A DNA stretch of 64,000 nucleotides. Source: Natrinema ejinorense (GTDB lineage: Archaea > Halobacteriota > Halobacteria > Halobacteriales > Natrialbaceae). Position numbers and translations under genes: made by a program. The stretch is taken from positions 3,596,001-3,660,000 of the forward strand of contig NZ_NXNI01000001.1 of assembly GCF_002494345.1 (NCBI RefSeq), read 5' to 3'. Position 1 is the stretch's first letter. Every line of letters begins with the position of its first letter. This document shows, piece after piece, positions 1 through 9,910 of this stretch. The notes beneath the pieces were generated by a model, which saw only the letters and a program-made list of their open reading frames with translations, was not told where the DNA came from and did not search any database.

Positions 1-336
1 GACGAGCGTCCCGCCGTTCTCGACGAACGTCCTGATCCGCGCGGCTTCCGCGTCGGTGTAGGGGTCCGCCGGTGCGACGACGAACGCGACCGTTCCGTTG
101 GCGGCGGATGCGTCGGAAAACGCCTCGTACCTCGTCGAATCCCGGACGAGTTCGCTCTCGACGCCGGAGTCGGACTCGATCTCGTTGCGGAGGTCGGTCC
201 CGCCGTCCCAGGCGGGGTTGTGCGGGCTGAACGCCGCCGTGGACGTCGCCGCGACGACCATCAGCGCGACGACGGTCACCAGCGTGAGCGCGAACAGGAG
301 GACGCGGGGCCAGACGAGTTCGCCGTCGTCGACCAT
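1..336 (-). CDS. DUF4350-type membrane-anchored protein (partial, 3' end outside window)
   Basis: Only the N-terminal 112 codons are inside the window. The reading frame starts at an ATG at 336, 14 bases after the stop of the upstream gene. It has a short N-region, one membrane segment (VLLFALTLVTVVALMVV), then an NPAWDGGTDLR stretch and a VAFVVAPADPYTDAEAARIR stretch ending in VENGGTLV. This layout, one helix followed by a GATase-like extracytoplasmic domain, is what I know of the DUF4350 family, which in haloarchaea usually sits with MoxR/DUF58 genes. Those neighbours would lie beyond the left edge. The ATG at 349 in another frame gives an Arg-only translation and was rejected. Function is unknown. 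Confidence 0.75.
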   Translation of the reverse strand, partial: MVDDGELVWPRVLLFALTLVTVVALMVVAATSTAAFSPHNPAWDGGTDLRNEIESDSGVESELVRDSTRYEAFSDASAANGTVAFVVAPADPYTDAEAARIRTFVENGGTLV

Positions 337-350
337 GCCGGCGTCCCATC

Positions 351-629
351 TCACGGGATCACCTCCGGTGGAACCACCGCGAGAAGTCGGCGGGCGACGA
401 GCGAGGCGAACCCGACGAGCCCGAGTACCGTGAGCCACTTCAGCCGCGACCGCCACGTCGGCGTCACGTTGCCTGGCGCGATGAGTTCGGTGACGACGAG
501 CAACCCGATCAGCGAACACGCGAAGAACAACTCGGCGGAGAGCGAACCGAACACCGACAGGAGGAGCACCGTCGCTACCATCCAGGCGAGCTGTCCACGG
601 ACGAACCGCATCCGACGCGGGGTCGCCAT
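351..629 (-). CDS. Small two-helix membrane protein upstream of the DUF4350 gene
   Basis: This 92-residue protein starts at the ATG at 629 and has two hydrophobic segments (AWMVATVLLLSVFGSL and FACSLIGLLVVTELI), followed by a basic stretch (RSRLKW) and a third, weaker hydrophobic segment. Its stop is 14 bases before the start of the DUF4350-type gene, so the two are probably one transcript. A short membrane protein in this position is usual in haloarchaeal MoxR/DUF58/DUF4350 clusters. DUF7269 is a possible family, recalled rather than tested. No catalytic motif is visible. Confidence 0.7.
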   Translation of the reverse strand: MATPRRMRFVRGQLAWMVATVLLLSVFGSLSAELFFACSLIGLLVVTELIAPGNVTPTWRSRLKWLTVLGLVGFASLVARRLLAVVPPEVIP

Positions 630-1611
630 TCAGCGTCCCTTCGCCCTCGAGAGCTCTAACTATGTGGTGAGTACCGAGCGATAGGAGGAAACTATTCCCA
701 TCGGGTGCGACGCTGTCCGGGGTCCGAACGGGTGCGATTGCGACGCTGCCCGGAGCCTACCGGGTGCGATATCCCCCAGCGTGGTTTGTCACCACGGACC
801 GTCTCGCATACTGACCGTGAGAAGATCACGGATAATACATCGATAATACTATATGAAACTTCAAACCCGTTTCCGGACGACTCGCTGCTGAACGGGGTCG
901 ACCGATCGGATCGACCGAATGGTATTACGACCATATGGCTGTAATTACGATGCGGATTGTCGTCCGTCAGGTTCGCCTCGAGACTGGTCCGCGGGACTCG
1001 CCGGAACTTCCCCGCGCCGATAGAGCGGATCGAAAGTCAGTGATGTGGGGGCTCGTCTATATTATATGTAGTCTGGTCATTCAGAAGAAGTAGACTATAT
1101 ATTATGCTTCCGCTATCGGCTTCCGGTCGGCTCCGATTCGGAGTTGGCGGCGACCGCGCCGGAACTGCGTGGCCCGGCCGACGGCAAACATCGTCGGGAT
1201 GCTCTCATATCGAGAACGGACGGATCGAGGCTATACGATGGGTCCCATCGATCGGCTTCAACCCCGTTTTTGCCGGCGCTTCCGTTCGGTGGCGAACGGA
1301 GACGGCTCCGTTCATTTTCCTGAATATCGGGCGATGCTCCTATACCCGGTGGTGCTCCCGATTACACCGTATAGTCTGTAGCTATCCACTACTGTATGAA
1401 TAGTGAGTATCATTCTATTTTGGTAGTACTGTGGCGACTCGCCCTTTGGATCGGTGATGGCTCGTTGCCCTCGTTGCCGCGATGGCGACACCGCCGAGCG
1501 CGGGGCGAGCGTCGGCCTCCGCTACGGGATCGCACACCTCTCCGTGGTGTCCTGCGAGTCGACTCGAGCGGACCCGAAAACGATACGAGCCTCTTCTCCC
1601 TAGGACAACCA
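630..1611. other. Long intergenic region without a convincing gene
   Basis: Nearly 1 kb separates two divergently oriented genes. Open frames here have poor codon use for this genome and no recognisable motifs. The first part holds a degenerate direct repeat in which GGGTGCGA recurs near 709, 730 and 761. AT-rich islands lie at 834-870 and 1056-1105. Two related tracts containing TAGTCT or its complement sit at 1066-1076 and 1090-1100 and could be regulatory. I see no tRNA or other structured RNA. Confidence 0.6.
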
Positions 1612-2652
1612 ATGAGTACCCTGTCGGGGAACTGGCGTGAGGCCATCGACGACGTGGACGCGGCACTGATCGACGGCTATCAGAGCGGCTTTCCGGTCAC
1701 GGAGCGGCCGTTCCGTCGTCTCGCGGCCGACCTCGAGATCGACGAATCGGCTGCCGTCGACCGGGTCCGCGCGCTTCGGGAAGCGGGGATCGTCCGCCGG
1801 TTCGGTGCCGTCCTCAATCCGCCCGTCATCGGCTCGTCGACGCTCGCCGCGGTTCAGGCACCGGCGGATCGCTTCGACGAGATCGCGGGGATCATCAACG
1901 ACTACCGGCAGGTCAACCACAACTACGCCCGCGACCACGAGTGGAACATGTGGTTCGTCGTCACCGCCGGCTCGCAGGCGGCTCGCGACGAGATCCTCGC
2001 CGATATCGAAGACCGCACCGGCTGTGACGTGCTGAACCTGCCGATGCTGACCGATTACTACATCGATCTCGAGTTTCCCGTCGTCAACGGCGATCGGTTC
2101 GCACGTGAATCCCTCGCGGAGCGCACCGACTCCTCGGCGACCCGGATCAGCGAGGCGGCGACTGGGGATCTCTCGACGCTCGAGGCCGAACTGCTCCTCG
2201 AGATCCAGGACGGGTTCCCGCTGTCGGCTACGCCCTACCGGGATATCGCCGGCGAACTCGGCTACGCCGTCACGGACGTGCTCGGGGCCGTCGAACGCCT
2301 GCTCGAGACGGGCTGTCTCAAGCGGATCGGCTGTGTGATCAACCACGTCGTGACCGGCTTCGACGCCAACTGCATGGTCGTCTGGGACGTCCCCGACGAC
2401 GAACTCGACGTGCGGGGTGAGCGGGCCGGTGGACTGCCCTACGTCACGCTGTGTTACCACCGACCCCGCCGGCCCGATCAGGACTGGCCGTACAACCTGT
2501 TCACGATGATCCACGGGCGCGACCCCGAGGCCGTCGACGCCAAAATCGACGAACTCGCCGCCGACTACCTCCCCGTCGACCACGAGCGGCTCTACTCGAC
2601 CGAGACGCTGAAACAGACCGGCGCGCGCTACGACGATTTGGTCGGACCGTAG
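1612..2652 (+). CDS. Fused siroheme decarboxylase (AhbA/AhbB type; Lrp/AsnC-like fold)
   Basis: The 346-residue protein is two tandem Lrp/AsnC-like halves, each with a winged-helix part and an alpha-beta part (residues ~10-165 and ~185-346). The halves carry the motifs of AhbB/AhbA (NirD/L-like) proteins rather than plain regulators: NHNYARDHEWNMWFVV in the first and CYHRPRRPDQDWPYNLF in the second, both with the His/Tyr pattern of the decarboxylase pocket. These enzymes convert siroheme to 12,18-didecarboxysiroheme in the siroheme-dependent haem pathway of archaea. I chose the ATG at 1612 because conservation begins there. The frame extends upstream to 1396, but that part reads as noise. It may be annotated elsewhere as a transcription regulator. 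Confidence 0.8.
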   Translation: MSTLSGNWREAIDDVDAALIDGYQSGFPVTERPFRRLAADLEIDESAAVDRVRALREAGIVRRFGAVLNPPVIGSSTLAAVQAPADRFDEIAGIINDYRQVNHNYARDHEWNMWFVVTAGSQAARDEILADIEDRTGCDVLNLPMLTDYYIDLEFPVVNGDRFARESLAERTDSSATRISEAATGDLSTLEAELLLEIQDGFPLSATPYRDIAGELGYAVTDVLGAVERLLETGCLKRIGCVINHVVTGFDANCMVVWDVPDDELDVRGERAGGLPYVTLCYHRPRRPDQDWPYNLFTMIHGRDPEAVDAKIDELAADYLPVDHERLYSTETLKQTGARYDDLVGP

Positions 2653-2708
2653 CGTCGCTCGCGGGCTGGGAAACGTATTTCACCTTCCGTCGCTTACGAA
2701 AGGTCACG

Positions 2709-3308
2709 ATGATGGCGACAACCCACGCGCTGATAGGGCTGGTGCTCGCGCTTCCCGTGCTGACGGTCGCCCCGGAACTCGCACCGGTCGCGTTCGTCGC
2801 GGGGTTCGTCGGCGGACTGGCTCCCGACCTCGACCTCTATACCGGCCACCGGAAGACGCTTCACTACCCCGTGTACGCGTCGGTCGCGACGGCTCCGGCA
2901 CTGGCCCTCGCAGCGCTCGTGCCCACTCCGATAACGGTCGCGCTCGCCGTCGGGCTTGCGGCCGCGGCCCTTCACGCCGTCGCGGACGTCTTCGGGAGCG
3001 GTCTCGAGCTACGGCCTTGGAACGGTGCCTCCGAGCGGGCGGTGTTCAGTCACTATCACGGCCGCTGGATCCGCCCCCGGCGGTGGATCCGGTACGACGG
3101 GTCCCCCGAAGACCTCCTCCTGACCGGGCTCGCGGCGGTGCCACTCGTCGCGCTCGGCGGCGACCGCGTGGCCGCGCTCGCGATCGCCTTCGTCGCGGTG
3201 TCTGCCGTCTACGTCCTGTTGCGAAAATCGCTGGCGACCGTCGCGGAGCGGCTGGTCGCCCTCCTCCCGGCGTCGGCTCGCCCCTACGTCCCGGCGCGGT
3301 ATCTGTAG
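2709..3308 (+). CDS. Membrane metal-dependent hydrolase, YdjM/LexA-binding type
   Basis: The protein has 199 residues. After the start (ATG at 2709; a second ATG at 2712 is equally possible) comes TTHALIGLVLALP, then GFVGGLAPDLDL, HRKTLHYP and LHAVADVFGSGLELRPW. The scattered His and Asp residues between hydrophobic helices match the YdjM-like inner-membrane hydrolase family (DUF457 clan), which is thought to bind a metal at the membrane. Five or six hydrophobic segments are visible. The gene begins 56 bases after the siroheme decarboxylase stop on the same strand, but no functional link is known. Substrate is unknown. Confidence 0.75.
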   Translation: MMATTHALIGLVLALPVLTVAPELAPVAFVAGFVGGLAPDLDLYTGHRKTLHYPVYASVATAPALALAALVPTPITVALAVGLAAAALHAVADVFGSGLELRPWNGASERAVFSHYHGRWIRPRRWIRYDGSPEDLLLTGLAAVPLVALGGDRVAALAIAFVAVSAVYVLLRKSLATVAERLVALLPASARPYVPARYL

Positions 3309-3416
3309 CCGCGACCGGTCACGGCTCGCGGCGGACTCTATTTCCACGGATCGAACGCGGCGCGAACACGGCATCTTTATGCGCGACGAACAGTATCGGT
3401 ATCAAACGATTCCGCA

Positions 3417-3980
3417 ATGACACGAGAGCAGACGGCCGAACGCGGCGTTCGATGGGCGCTCGTCGCCGTGTTCGTCGCCGGCGTTCGCCGACGCGATCCG
3501 GGTGCGATCGTCAACACCGTCGTGGCGTTCGCGGCGACGTACGTGCCTCGGATCGTCGAACGCGTCTACGGACTCGAGTTCCGACCGTGGCAACGCGCGT
3601 ACGTCGCGGTCGCGATGCTCACCCACGCGATCGGAATGCTCGGTCCCTACGACGACGTCTGGTGGTGGGACCACCTGACACACGCCCACTCGGCGACGCT
3701 CGTGGGCAGCGCAGCGTTCGTGGCTGCTCGTCGCCGCGGCGACGACCCTCGCCCGCGCGTCGTCGCCGTCGTCGCCGTCGCCGGCCTCTGCTGGGAACTC
3801 CTCGAGTACACGATCCACGCGATAGCGAACCGTCTCGGACTCGAACCGGTACTGGTCACCTACGGCAAGACTGACACCGCGCTCGATCTCCTCTTCAACC
3901 TCATCGGTGCCGTTCTCGTCCTCCTGCTTGGCGATTACGCCCTCGAGAACGTCGTCCGCCCGCCCCGTACCGACCGATGA
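3417..3980 (+). CDS. Multi-helix membrane protein, DUF2238/YjdF-like
   Basis: This is a 187-residue integral membrane protein with about five hydrophobic segments. Conserved-looking polar residues sit at the helix ends: LTHAIGMLGPYDDVWWWDHL, THAHSATL, CWELLEYTIH and TALDLLFNLIGA. The His/Asp/Glu pattern (DHLTH, WELLEY, DLLFN) is like that of YjdF/DUF2238 membrane proteins, whose function is unknown. The start is the ATG at 3417, and the frame ends 45 bases before the convergent oxidase gene. The residues suggest metal binding, but that is inference. Confidence 0.65.
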   Translation: MTREQTAERGVRWALVAVFVAGVRRRDPGAIVNTVVAFAATYVPRIVERVYGLEFRPWQRAYVAVAMLTHAIGMLGPYDDVWWWDHLTHAHSATLVGSAAFVAARRRGDDPRPRVVAVVAVAGLCWELLEYTIHAIANRLGLEPVLVTYGKTDTALDLLFNLIGAVLVLLLGDYALENVVRPPRTDR

Positions 3981-4025
3981 GACGCCGCCGCTCGCCTCGT
4001 TGACCCGCTCGACGGTGCCCGGGTC

Positions 4026-7000
4026 TCACTCCAAGGCCTCGGCGACGACTTCGATCGGCGTCGGGGGCTCCTCGGATGCACCGGGTCTGTTCTCGAGTTG
4101 GGTCCGACAGGAGGCACCGGGAGCGACGACGCGCTCGCCGTCGCTGTCGTCGACCTGCCCGTAGAGGATCTGAGCGATCGCGTCGCTCATCGAGGCGTGT
4201 TCGGACTCGTACCCGAACGAGCCCGCCATCCCACAGCAGCCCGAATCGAGCGGGTCGACGGCGTACCCCGCTCGTCGAAGCACGCCGACGGCGTGGTGGT
4301 CCTTCGCGACCGATTTCTGGTGGCAGTGACCGTGATAGACGAGGTCCGCCGTCGCCGCGCGCTCGTCGAAGGCGATCGCTTCGTCCAGCCGGAAGGTGTC
4401 GATGTACTCGCAGACGCCGTAGGTGGCGTTCGCGAGGGTTTCGGCGGCCTCGGTCGAGAGCAGATCGAGGTAATCGGACTGGAACATGACCGCGTCGGAG
4501 GGTTCGATGACGACGACGTCCCAGCCCTCCGCGACCCGCGGCGCGAGCGCAGTGACGTTCTCCCGGGCCGCGTCCCTGGCCTTCTCGAGGAACCCTTTCG
4601 AGAACGCCGGCCGGCCCGTGTCGCCGAGCCCGTCGGGGACGGCGACGTGGACGCCGGCGGCCTCGAGGGTGCGGACGGCCGCCTTCCCGGCGTCGGGGTG
4701 GCTGTAGTTGGTGTAGGTGTCGGGATAGAGGACGGCCTTGCGGGTGGCCTCGCCCTCGCCGATGCGAGCGCCGCCTCGCTCTGCTTGCGCCGCCGCCGCT
4801 CGCTTTTTCGAGGCGGCTTCGCCGCCTCGCTCGTGAAACCAATCTCGAAACGTCTTCGCGTGGAACGTCGGCAGCGCTCGGTCGGCATCGATCCCGACGG
4901 CCACCTCGAGCGCCTTTCGTGCACCCGGCAGCTTCGGCAGGGCGTTGGACAGCGGCGCGAGCCGGGAGCCCCACTTCGAGAGCGTCCCGACGTTGGCGAA
5001 GAGGCGATCCCGGAGGCTCGCGCCGTTTCGCTGGTGGTACTCGTGGGTGACCTCGGCTTTGAGCTTCGCCATGTCGACCTCGCTCGGGCAGTCGATCGCA
5101 CAGCCCTTGCAGCCGATACAGAGGTCCATCACTTCCTCGACGAACTCGTCGGAGACGGCTTCGTCGGGCTCGAGATCGCCGCTCATGGCCTGGCGGAGCG
5201 CGTTCGCCCGGCCCCGGGTGGCCGTGATCTCCTCCCGACTCGCCCGGTAGGTCGGACACATCACGCCGCCCGTGGTCGACTGCTCGCCGCGACAGCCGCC
5301 ACAGCCGTGACAGAGCTCGACCATCCCCTGCATGCCGTTGTCGTTCTCCCACTCGAGGGCGGGCTCGAAGCCGGCCTCGAACTCGTAGTCGGGGTCGAAT
5401 CGCAGGTGCTCCCGCAGATCCGTCGGATCGTCGTCGCGGAAGACGACCTGCCCCGGATTGAGGATCCGGTCGGGGTCGAAGGCGGTCTTGAGGTCCTGGA
5501 ACGTTTCCCAGAGTTCGTCCCCGTAGAGCTTCCGATTCCACTGCGTGCGGGCGCGGCCGTCGCCGTGTTCGCCCGAGACGGATCCGCCGAGGTCGACGAC
5601 GAGGTCCGTCACGTCGTCCGCGATCCCGTGGAGTTGCTCGAGGCCCACCTCGGTCTTCGTATTTACGAGCGGCCGCACGTGGAGCACGCCGGGGCCGGCG
5701 TGGGCGTAGAAACTGGCGTAGGTGTCGTGGCTCTCGAGGATCTCCTCGAACCCCTCGACGAATTCGGGGAGCTTCGCGGGCGGGATCGCGGTGTCCTCGA
5801 TGAACGAGATGTGCTTCGCGTCGGTCGTCCGCGAGAGCAGGATCGGGAGGCCGGACTTGCGCAGCTTCCACAGCTTCGCGCGCTCAGTGTCGTCGTAGGC
5901 CTCCAGCGCCTCGATCGCGACCGTCTCGGATTCGCTGCTCGGGGCGTCGTCGGCTGGCTCGCCCGCCGGCGTGGCCGACGGCACGCGGTCGGCCAGGAGC
6001 CCGGCGACCTGCTCCTTCCCGTGGTCTTCGTCCGCGGCGTAGAACTCCACGAGCAACACGGCGTTGGTCCCCTCGGGGAGCATCTCGGTGACGGGACCGA
6101 ACTCCGCGGTGTCGCGAGCGAGGTCGATCAACACGTCGTCTAACACTTCGACCGCCGCGGGGTCGTGTGCGAGGATCGGCTCGATGTCCCGCATCGCCTC
6201 GTGGAGGTCCGGGTAGCACAACAGGGAGACCGCCTTCGTCTCGGGCACCGGCTCGAGCGCGACGGTCGCCTCGGTGACGATCGCCAGCGTCCCCTCGCTG
6301 CCGGCCAGCAGGCGCGCGAGGTTGACGGTTCCGGGTTCGCCGGTGTCCTCCCCGCCCGGCAGTTCCTCGCCGCGAGCCTCGGCGACGAGCCGGTCGAGGT
6401 TGTACCCCGAGACGTTGCGCTTGAGGTCGGGATAGGTCTCCTCGATGCGGTCCGCGTCCGCCTCGAGGATTCGCTCGACTTCCGCGTAGATCCGGGCCTC
6501 GAGGTCGCCGTCGGGATCGGCCCGTTCGGTGATCTCCTCGAGCGTGACCTCGCCGAACCGGGTGACGGTGCCGTCGGCGAGGACGGCCTCGACCGCCTCG
6601 ATGTAGGCGTCGGTCTTGCCGTATTTCAGCGAGTGTGCGCCCGTCGAGTTGTTCCCGATCGCGCCGCCGATGGCGCTCTTGTCGCCCCACGCGGGGTCGG
6701 GGGCGAATTTGAGATCGTGGGATTCGAGTGCCTCGTTCAGCGTCCCGAGGACCGTCCCGGGCTGGACCGTCGCGGTCCGTTCGTCGGGATCGATCTCACG
6801 GATCGCGTTCATGTGCCGGGTGAAATCCAACACGACGGCCCGGTTGACCGTCTGGCCGGCGAGGCTCGTCCCACCACCCCGCGGGAGGACCGGAATCTCC
6901 CGCTTGGCACAGTACTCGAGGATCCCCGCGACGTCGGCCGTCGATTCGGGGAAGGCGACGGCGATCGGGGTCATCTCGTAGGCGCTCGCGTCCGTAGCGT

Positions 7001-7151
7001 ACAGTTCGCGGGAGTAGGAATCGGCACGGACCTCGCAGTCGACGAGCGCCTCGATGTCCGCGACCAGCGCCGGACGGTCGAGTTCGTCGCTCCGATAGTC
7101 GTAGTTCGCTCGCCCGTCGGCGGCCGGGTCGGCGCTCGGTTCCAGTGACAT
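4026..7151 (-). CDS. FAD- and Fe-S-containing oxidoreductase, GlcD-GlcF fusion (D-lactate/glycolate dehydrogenase-like)
   Basis: This is a 1,041-residue fusion. The N-terminal half is a PCMH-type FAD domain (PRGGGTSLAGQTV near residue 100, GGAIGNNSTGAHS near 170) followed by the FAD-linked oxidase C-terminal domain (SGEHGDGRART). The second half has two cysteine clusters (CHGCGGC near 612 and CIGCKGCAIDCP near 675), as in 4Fe-4S proteins, and CCG-type motifs (HCHQKS and SGCCGMAGSFG near 970). Family members oxidise D-2-hydroxyacids such as D-lactate or glycolate and pass electrons to the respiratory chain. The substrate cannot be read from the sequence. The ATG at 7151 is where the family pattern begins; the frame runs on upstream without recognisable sequence. 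Confidence 0.88.
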   Translation of the reverse strand: MSLEPSADPAADGRANYDYRSDELDRPALVADIEALVDCEVRADSYSRELYATDASAYEMTPIAVAFPESTADVAGILEYCAKREIPVLPRGGGTSLAGQTVNRAVVLDFTRHMNAIREIDPDERTATVQPGTVLGTLNEALESHDLKFAPDPAWGDKSAIGGAIGNNSTGAHSLKYGKTDAYIEAVEAVLADGTVTRFGEVTLEEITERADPDGDLEARIYAEVERILEADADRIEETYPDLKRNVSGYNLDRLVAEARGEELPGGEDTGEPGTVNLARLLAGSEGTLAIVTEATVALEPVPETKAVSLLCYPDLHEAMRDIEPILAHDPAAVEVLDDVLIDLARDTAEFGPVTEMLPEGTNAVLLVEFYAADEDHGKEQVAGLLADRVPSATPAGEPADDAPSSESETVAIEALEAYDDTERAKLWKLRKSGLPILLSRTTDAKHISFIEDTAIPPAKLPEFVEGFEEILESHDTYASFYAHAGPGVLHVRPLVNTKTEVGLEQLHGIADDVTDLVVDLGGSVSGEHGDGRARTQWNRKLYGDELWETFQDLKTAFDPDRILNPGQVVFRDDDPTDLREHLRFDPDYEFEAGFEPALEWENDNGMQGMVELCHGCGGCRGEQSTTGGVMCPTYRASREEITATRGRANALRQAMSGDLEPDEAVSDEFVEEVMDLCIGCKGCAIDCPSEVDMAKLKAEVTHEYHQRNGASLRDRLFANVGTLSKWGSRLAPLSNALPKLPGARKALEVAVGIDADRALPTFHAKTFRDWFHERGGEAASKKRAAAAQAERGGARIGEGEATRKAVLYPDTYTNYSHPDAGKAAVRTLEAAGVHVAVPDGLGDTGRPAFSKGFLEKARDAARENVTALAPRVAEGWDVVVIEPSDAVMFQSDYLDLLSTEAAETLANATYGVCEYIDTFRLDEAIAFDERAATADLVYHGHCHQKSVAKDHHAVGVLRRAGYAVDPLDSGCCGMAGSFGYESEHASMSDAIAQILYGQVDDSDGERVVAPGASCRTQLENRPGASEEPPTPIEVVAEALE

Positions 7152-7440
7152 ACCCCACCATTGTACAGGAGCGGCTAAAAGCATCCGCATTACCGACCGT
7201 TCGACCGGAACGGGGCGCGGAATCGACCGCGCGGCGGATCTCGAACCGCCCGGCCGGCACGTGGGGTCCGCTGTCGGGAGTGGCAGCTGAACGGAAAAGT
7301 GGCCCCGTCGTTTTCCCACGTGCGCCCCCGGGGCCGCCGTCCGTGGTATCGGACGGTAGCAGTCAGTAGCAGGGGAGGCGAAACAAGCGGTATGCCTACC
7401 TAGTAAGGTATCCCTGCGGGGGTACTCCTCGCGTCCCGCG

Positions 7441-8328
7441 TTACTCGTCTCCGCCCCACTCGCCGCTCATGCCGACGCGTTCGCCGTCTTCCCAGACGTA
7501 GTAGCCCTCGCCGGTCTTCTTTCCGAGGTTGCCGGCACGGACCTTCCGGCGCAGGGACTGGGGCGGCTTGAACCGTTCGCCCAGCTCCTCGCGGAGGTGT
7601 TCGGCGATGTGCAGGCGCACGTCGAGTCCGACGTGGTCGGTCAACTCCAGTGGCCCCATCGGATGCCCGTAACCGATCTCCATTCCCTCGTCGATGTCGG
7701 CCGGGCTGGCGACGCCCTGCTCGACCATCCGGATCGCTTCCAGTCCCAGCGCGAGCCCCAGCCGCGAGGTGGCGAAGCCGGCCGTGTCCCGGACGACGAC
7801 GTCCTCCTTCTCGATGCCCCGGACGTAGTCGACGGCGAACTCCTCGGTCCGATCGTCGGTCTGTTCGGCGATGACGATCTCCACCAGATCCATGATGTGG
7901 GGCGGGTTGAAGAAGTGGAGCCCGACGGCGCGTTCGGGGTGCTCGAGCGCGCTGGCCATCTCGGTCACCGACAGCGAGGAGGTGTTCGAGGCGATGACGG
8001 TGTCCTCGTCGGTCGCCGCTTCGACGTCCGCGAAGACCTCCTGTTTGAGGTCCATGTCCTCGGGCACCGCCTCGACGACCAGCTCGGCGTCTTCGACCGC
8101 CCCTGCGAGATCCGTCGTCCCTTCGATGCGCTCGAGGGTCGCTTCCATCTCGTCCTCGCTGATTTTGTCCCGGTCGACGCCGCCCTGAAGGTTGGCGCGG
8201 ATCCCCTCGAGGCCGTCCTCGACGAACTCCGCCTCGATGTCACGGAGGACGATGTCGTGACCCGCCATCGCGGAGACCTGTGCGATTCCGTGTCCCATAC
8301 TGCCGGCTCCGAGGACTGCGATTTGCAT
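7441..8328 (-). CDS. 3-hydroxyacyl-CoA dehydrogenase
   Basis: The 295-residue enzyme starts at the ATG at 8328 with the NAD-binding Rossmann loop GAGSMGHGIAQ. It continues with SNTSSLSVTEMA and the catalytic segment GLHFFNPPHIMDLVEIV, which holds the active-site His. The C-terminal part has GFATSRLGLALGLEAIRM and GYGHPMGPLELTDHVGLD. It oxidises (S)-3-hydroxyacyl-CoA to 3-oxoacyl-CoA in beta-oxidation. The divergent neighbour is a thiolase that would take the product. The upstream extension of the frame beyond 8328 lacks family similarity. Confidence 0.92.
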   Translation of the reverse strand: MQIAVLGAGSMGHGIAQVSAMAGHDIVLRDIEAEFVEDGLEGIRANLQGGVDRDKISEDEMEATLERIEGTTDLAGAVEDAELVVEAVPEDMDLKQEVFADVEAATDEDTVIASNTSSLSVTEMASALEHPERAVGLHFFNPPHIMDLVEIVIAEQTDDRTEEFAVDYVRGIEKEDVVVRDTAGFATSRLGLALGLEAIRMVEQGVASPADIDEGMEIGYGHPMGPLELTDHVGLDVRLHIAEHLREELGERFKPPQSLRRKVRAGNLGKKTGEGYYVWEDGERVGMSGEWGGDE

Positions 8329-8767
8329 GTGCGAACCCACAGACGAAGCGATCAAAAGCGTTCCCTTTCGAACAATCCGGCCCAGTGTTGGTTCGGGGGC
8401 CAATACTTCGAAACTCGATTCCATCACACGGCGCGCGCTGTCGATACCCCGTGCGAGGACCGCAGTCGGTTGGGGAGGACGTGGTGCTGTGTCGGGCGGG
8501 ATTGAAAGAGGCAGGGGCTTTCTGAGTGTGCTCGAACAATATTGTGCTACCTTCTTACAGCGGCAACTGGGGATTTCCACACCCTCCCCAGCCGATTCGC
8601 TCACTCATTCCATTCGTTCGCTCATCCCTCGCGCATAGTCGTGCCGCGGCTCACACTGTTCGCCGCGGCCCAGCGCGCGCCACCTCAACGTATCCCGACA
8701 CACTAACACGGTTCCATGGCGAAGAACGGAGCTACTTTAGTTCAGGAGCGCGAGTCAATCAGTATCA
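8329..8767. promoter_or_regulatory. Divergent promoter region of the 3-hydroxyacyl-CoA dehydrogenase and thiolase genes
   Basis: This 439-base gap separates two divergent fatty-acid genes and holds no gene I can support. On the thiolase side an AT-rich ACTTTAG element at 8734-8740 is 28-34 bases before the ATG at 8768, the spacing expected for a leaderless haloarchaeal transcript. No clear operator palindrome was found. Confidence 0.5.
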
Positions 8768-9910
8768 ATGAGCGATCGCCAGCCAGTTATCGTCCAGGCA
8801 GTCCGCACTCCGCAGGGAAAACACGGCGGCGTCTTCGCCGAGACCGGCAGCGAGGAGCTGTCGGTCCCGCTCGTCGACGAGATGCTCGAGCGCACGGGCC
8901 TCTCGGGCGAGGACGTCGACGACATCCGATGGGGCTGTGCGAAGCAGGTCAACGAACAGAGCAACAACATCGCGCGGGTCATCGCGCTGTGTTCGGAACT
9001 CGGCGAGTCGGTGCCGGGCACCACCATCGACCGGCTCTGTGCGTCCTCGGCGGAGGCGATCATGAGCGCGAGCGATGCTATACGGGCTGGTCAGCGCGAG
9101 GTCATCGTCGCGGGCGGCGTCGAGAACATGTCCCGCAACGAGCGCCGGAAGGGGATCGACTCCTACGACGGCATCGCCGAGCAGTACGACGCGGCCGGCC
9201 TCGCGATGGGCCAGACCGCCGAGACGGTCGCCCGCGAGTACGACATCAGCAGGGACGAACAAGACGAGTACGGCGCTCGCAGCCAGCAGCGGGCCTGCGA
9301 GGCCACCGACGACGGAAAGTTCGACGACGAGATCGTCCCCATCGAGACCGAGGACGGCACTGTCGAGGAGGACGAGGGCCTTCGCCCGGGTACCACGAAA
9401 GAGAAGATCGCCGGCCTGCCGCCCGCGTTCCAGGACGACGGCACCGTCACCGCCGCCAACGCCTCGCAGGTCTCCGACGGCGCTGCGGGCGTCCTCATCA
9501 CGAGCCGGGAGGTCGCCGAAGCGGAGGGCCTCGAGATCATGGCCGAGATCGAGGACCACAACGTCGCGGGCGTCGACCCCACGGTCATGGGCATCGGACC
9601 CGTTCCCGCAGTCCGGGGCATCTGGGAGCGAAACGGCCGGTCGGCGGACGACTACGACCTCGTGGAACTCAACGAGGCCTTCGCCAGTCAGACGATCTAC
9701 TGCCGGGACGAACTCGGCTTCGACGACGACCGGTTCAACGTCAACGGCGGCGCGATCGCCATCGGCCACCCGCTTGGCGCGTCGGGCGCTCGCCTCCCCG
9801 TCACCCTGATCCATGAACTGCAGCGCCGGGGCGGCGGCCTCGGCCTCTCGACGATGTGCGTCGGCTACGGGCAGGGCGCGGCACTCGAGCTTCGGGTGCC
9901 CGAGCAGTAG
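8768..9910 (+). CDS. Acetyl-CoA acetyltransferase / 3-ketoacyl-CoA thiolase
   Basis: The 380-residue thiolase carries the nucleophilic Cys in [13 protein letters not shown], the NEAFA motif ([10 protein letters not shown]), the active-site His in [17 protein letters not shown] and the C-terminal [10 protein letters not shown], which fits CxGxG. All catalytic positions of a degradative or acetoacetyl-CoA thiolase are present, and the length is normal. It cleaves 3-ketoacyl-CoA, or condenses two acetyl-CoA in the reverse direction. It lies divergent from the 3-hydroxyacyl-CoA dehydrogenase, the preceding step of beta-oxidation. Confidence 0.93.
   Translation: MSDRQPVIVQAVRTPQGKHGGVFAETGSEELSVPLVDEMLERTGLSGEDVDDIRWGCAKQVNEQSNNIARVIALCSELGESVPGTTIDRLCASSAEAIMSASDAIRAGQREVIVAGGVENMSRNERRKGIDSYDGIAEQYDAAGLAMGQTAETVAREYDISRDEQDEYGARSQQRACEATDDGKFDDEIVPIETEDGTVEEDEGLRPGTTKEKIAGLPPAFQDDGTVTAANASQVSDGAAGVLITSREVAEAEGLEIMAEIEDHNVAGVDPTVMGIGPVPAVRGIWERNGRSADDYDLVELNEAFASQTIYCRDELGFDDDRFNVNGGAIAIGHPLGASGARLPVTLIHELQRRGGGLGLSTMCVGYGQGAALELRVPEQ

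Noticed and set aside
1600-2583. Minus-strand frame of 327 codons opposite the siroheme decarboxylase gene
   Set aside because: It is an antisense shadow typical of high-GC genomes. The plus strand carries clear family motifs.
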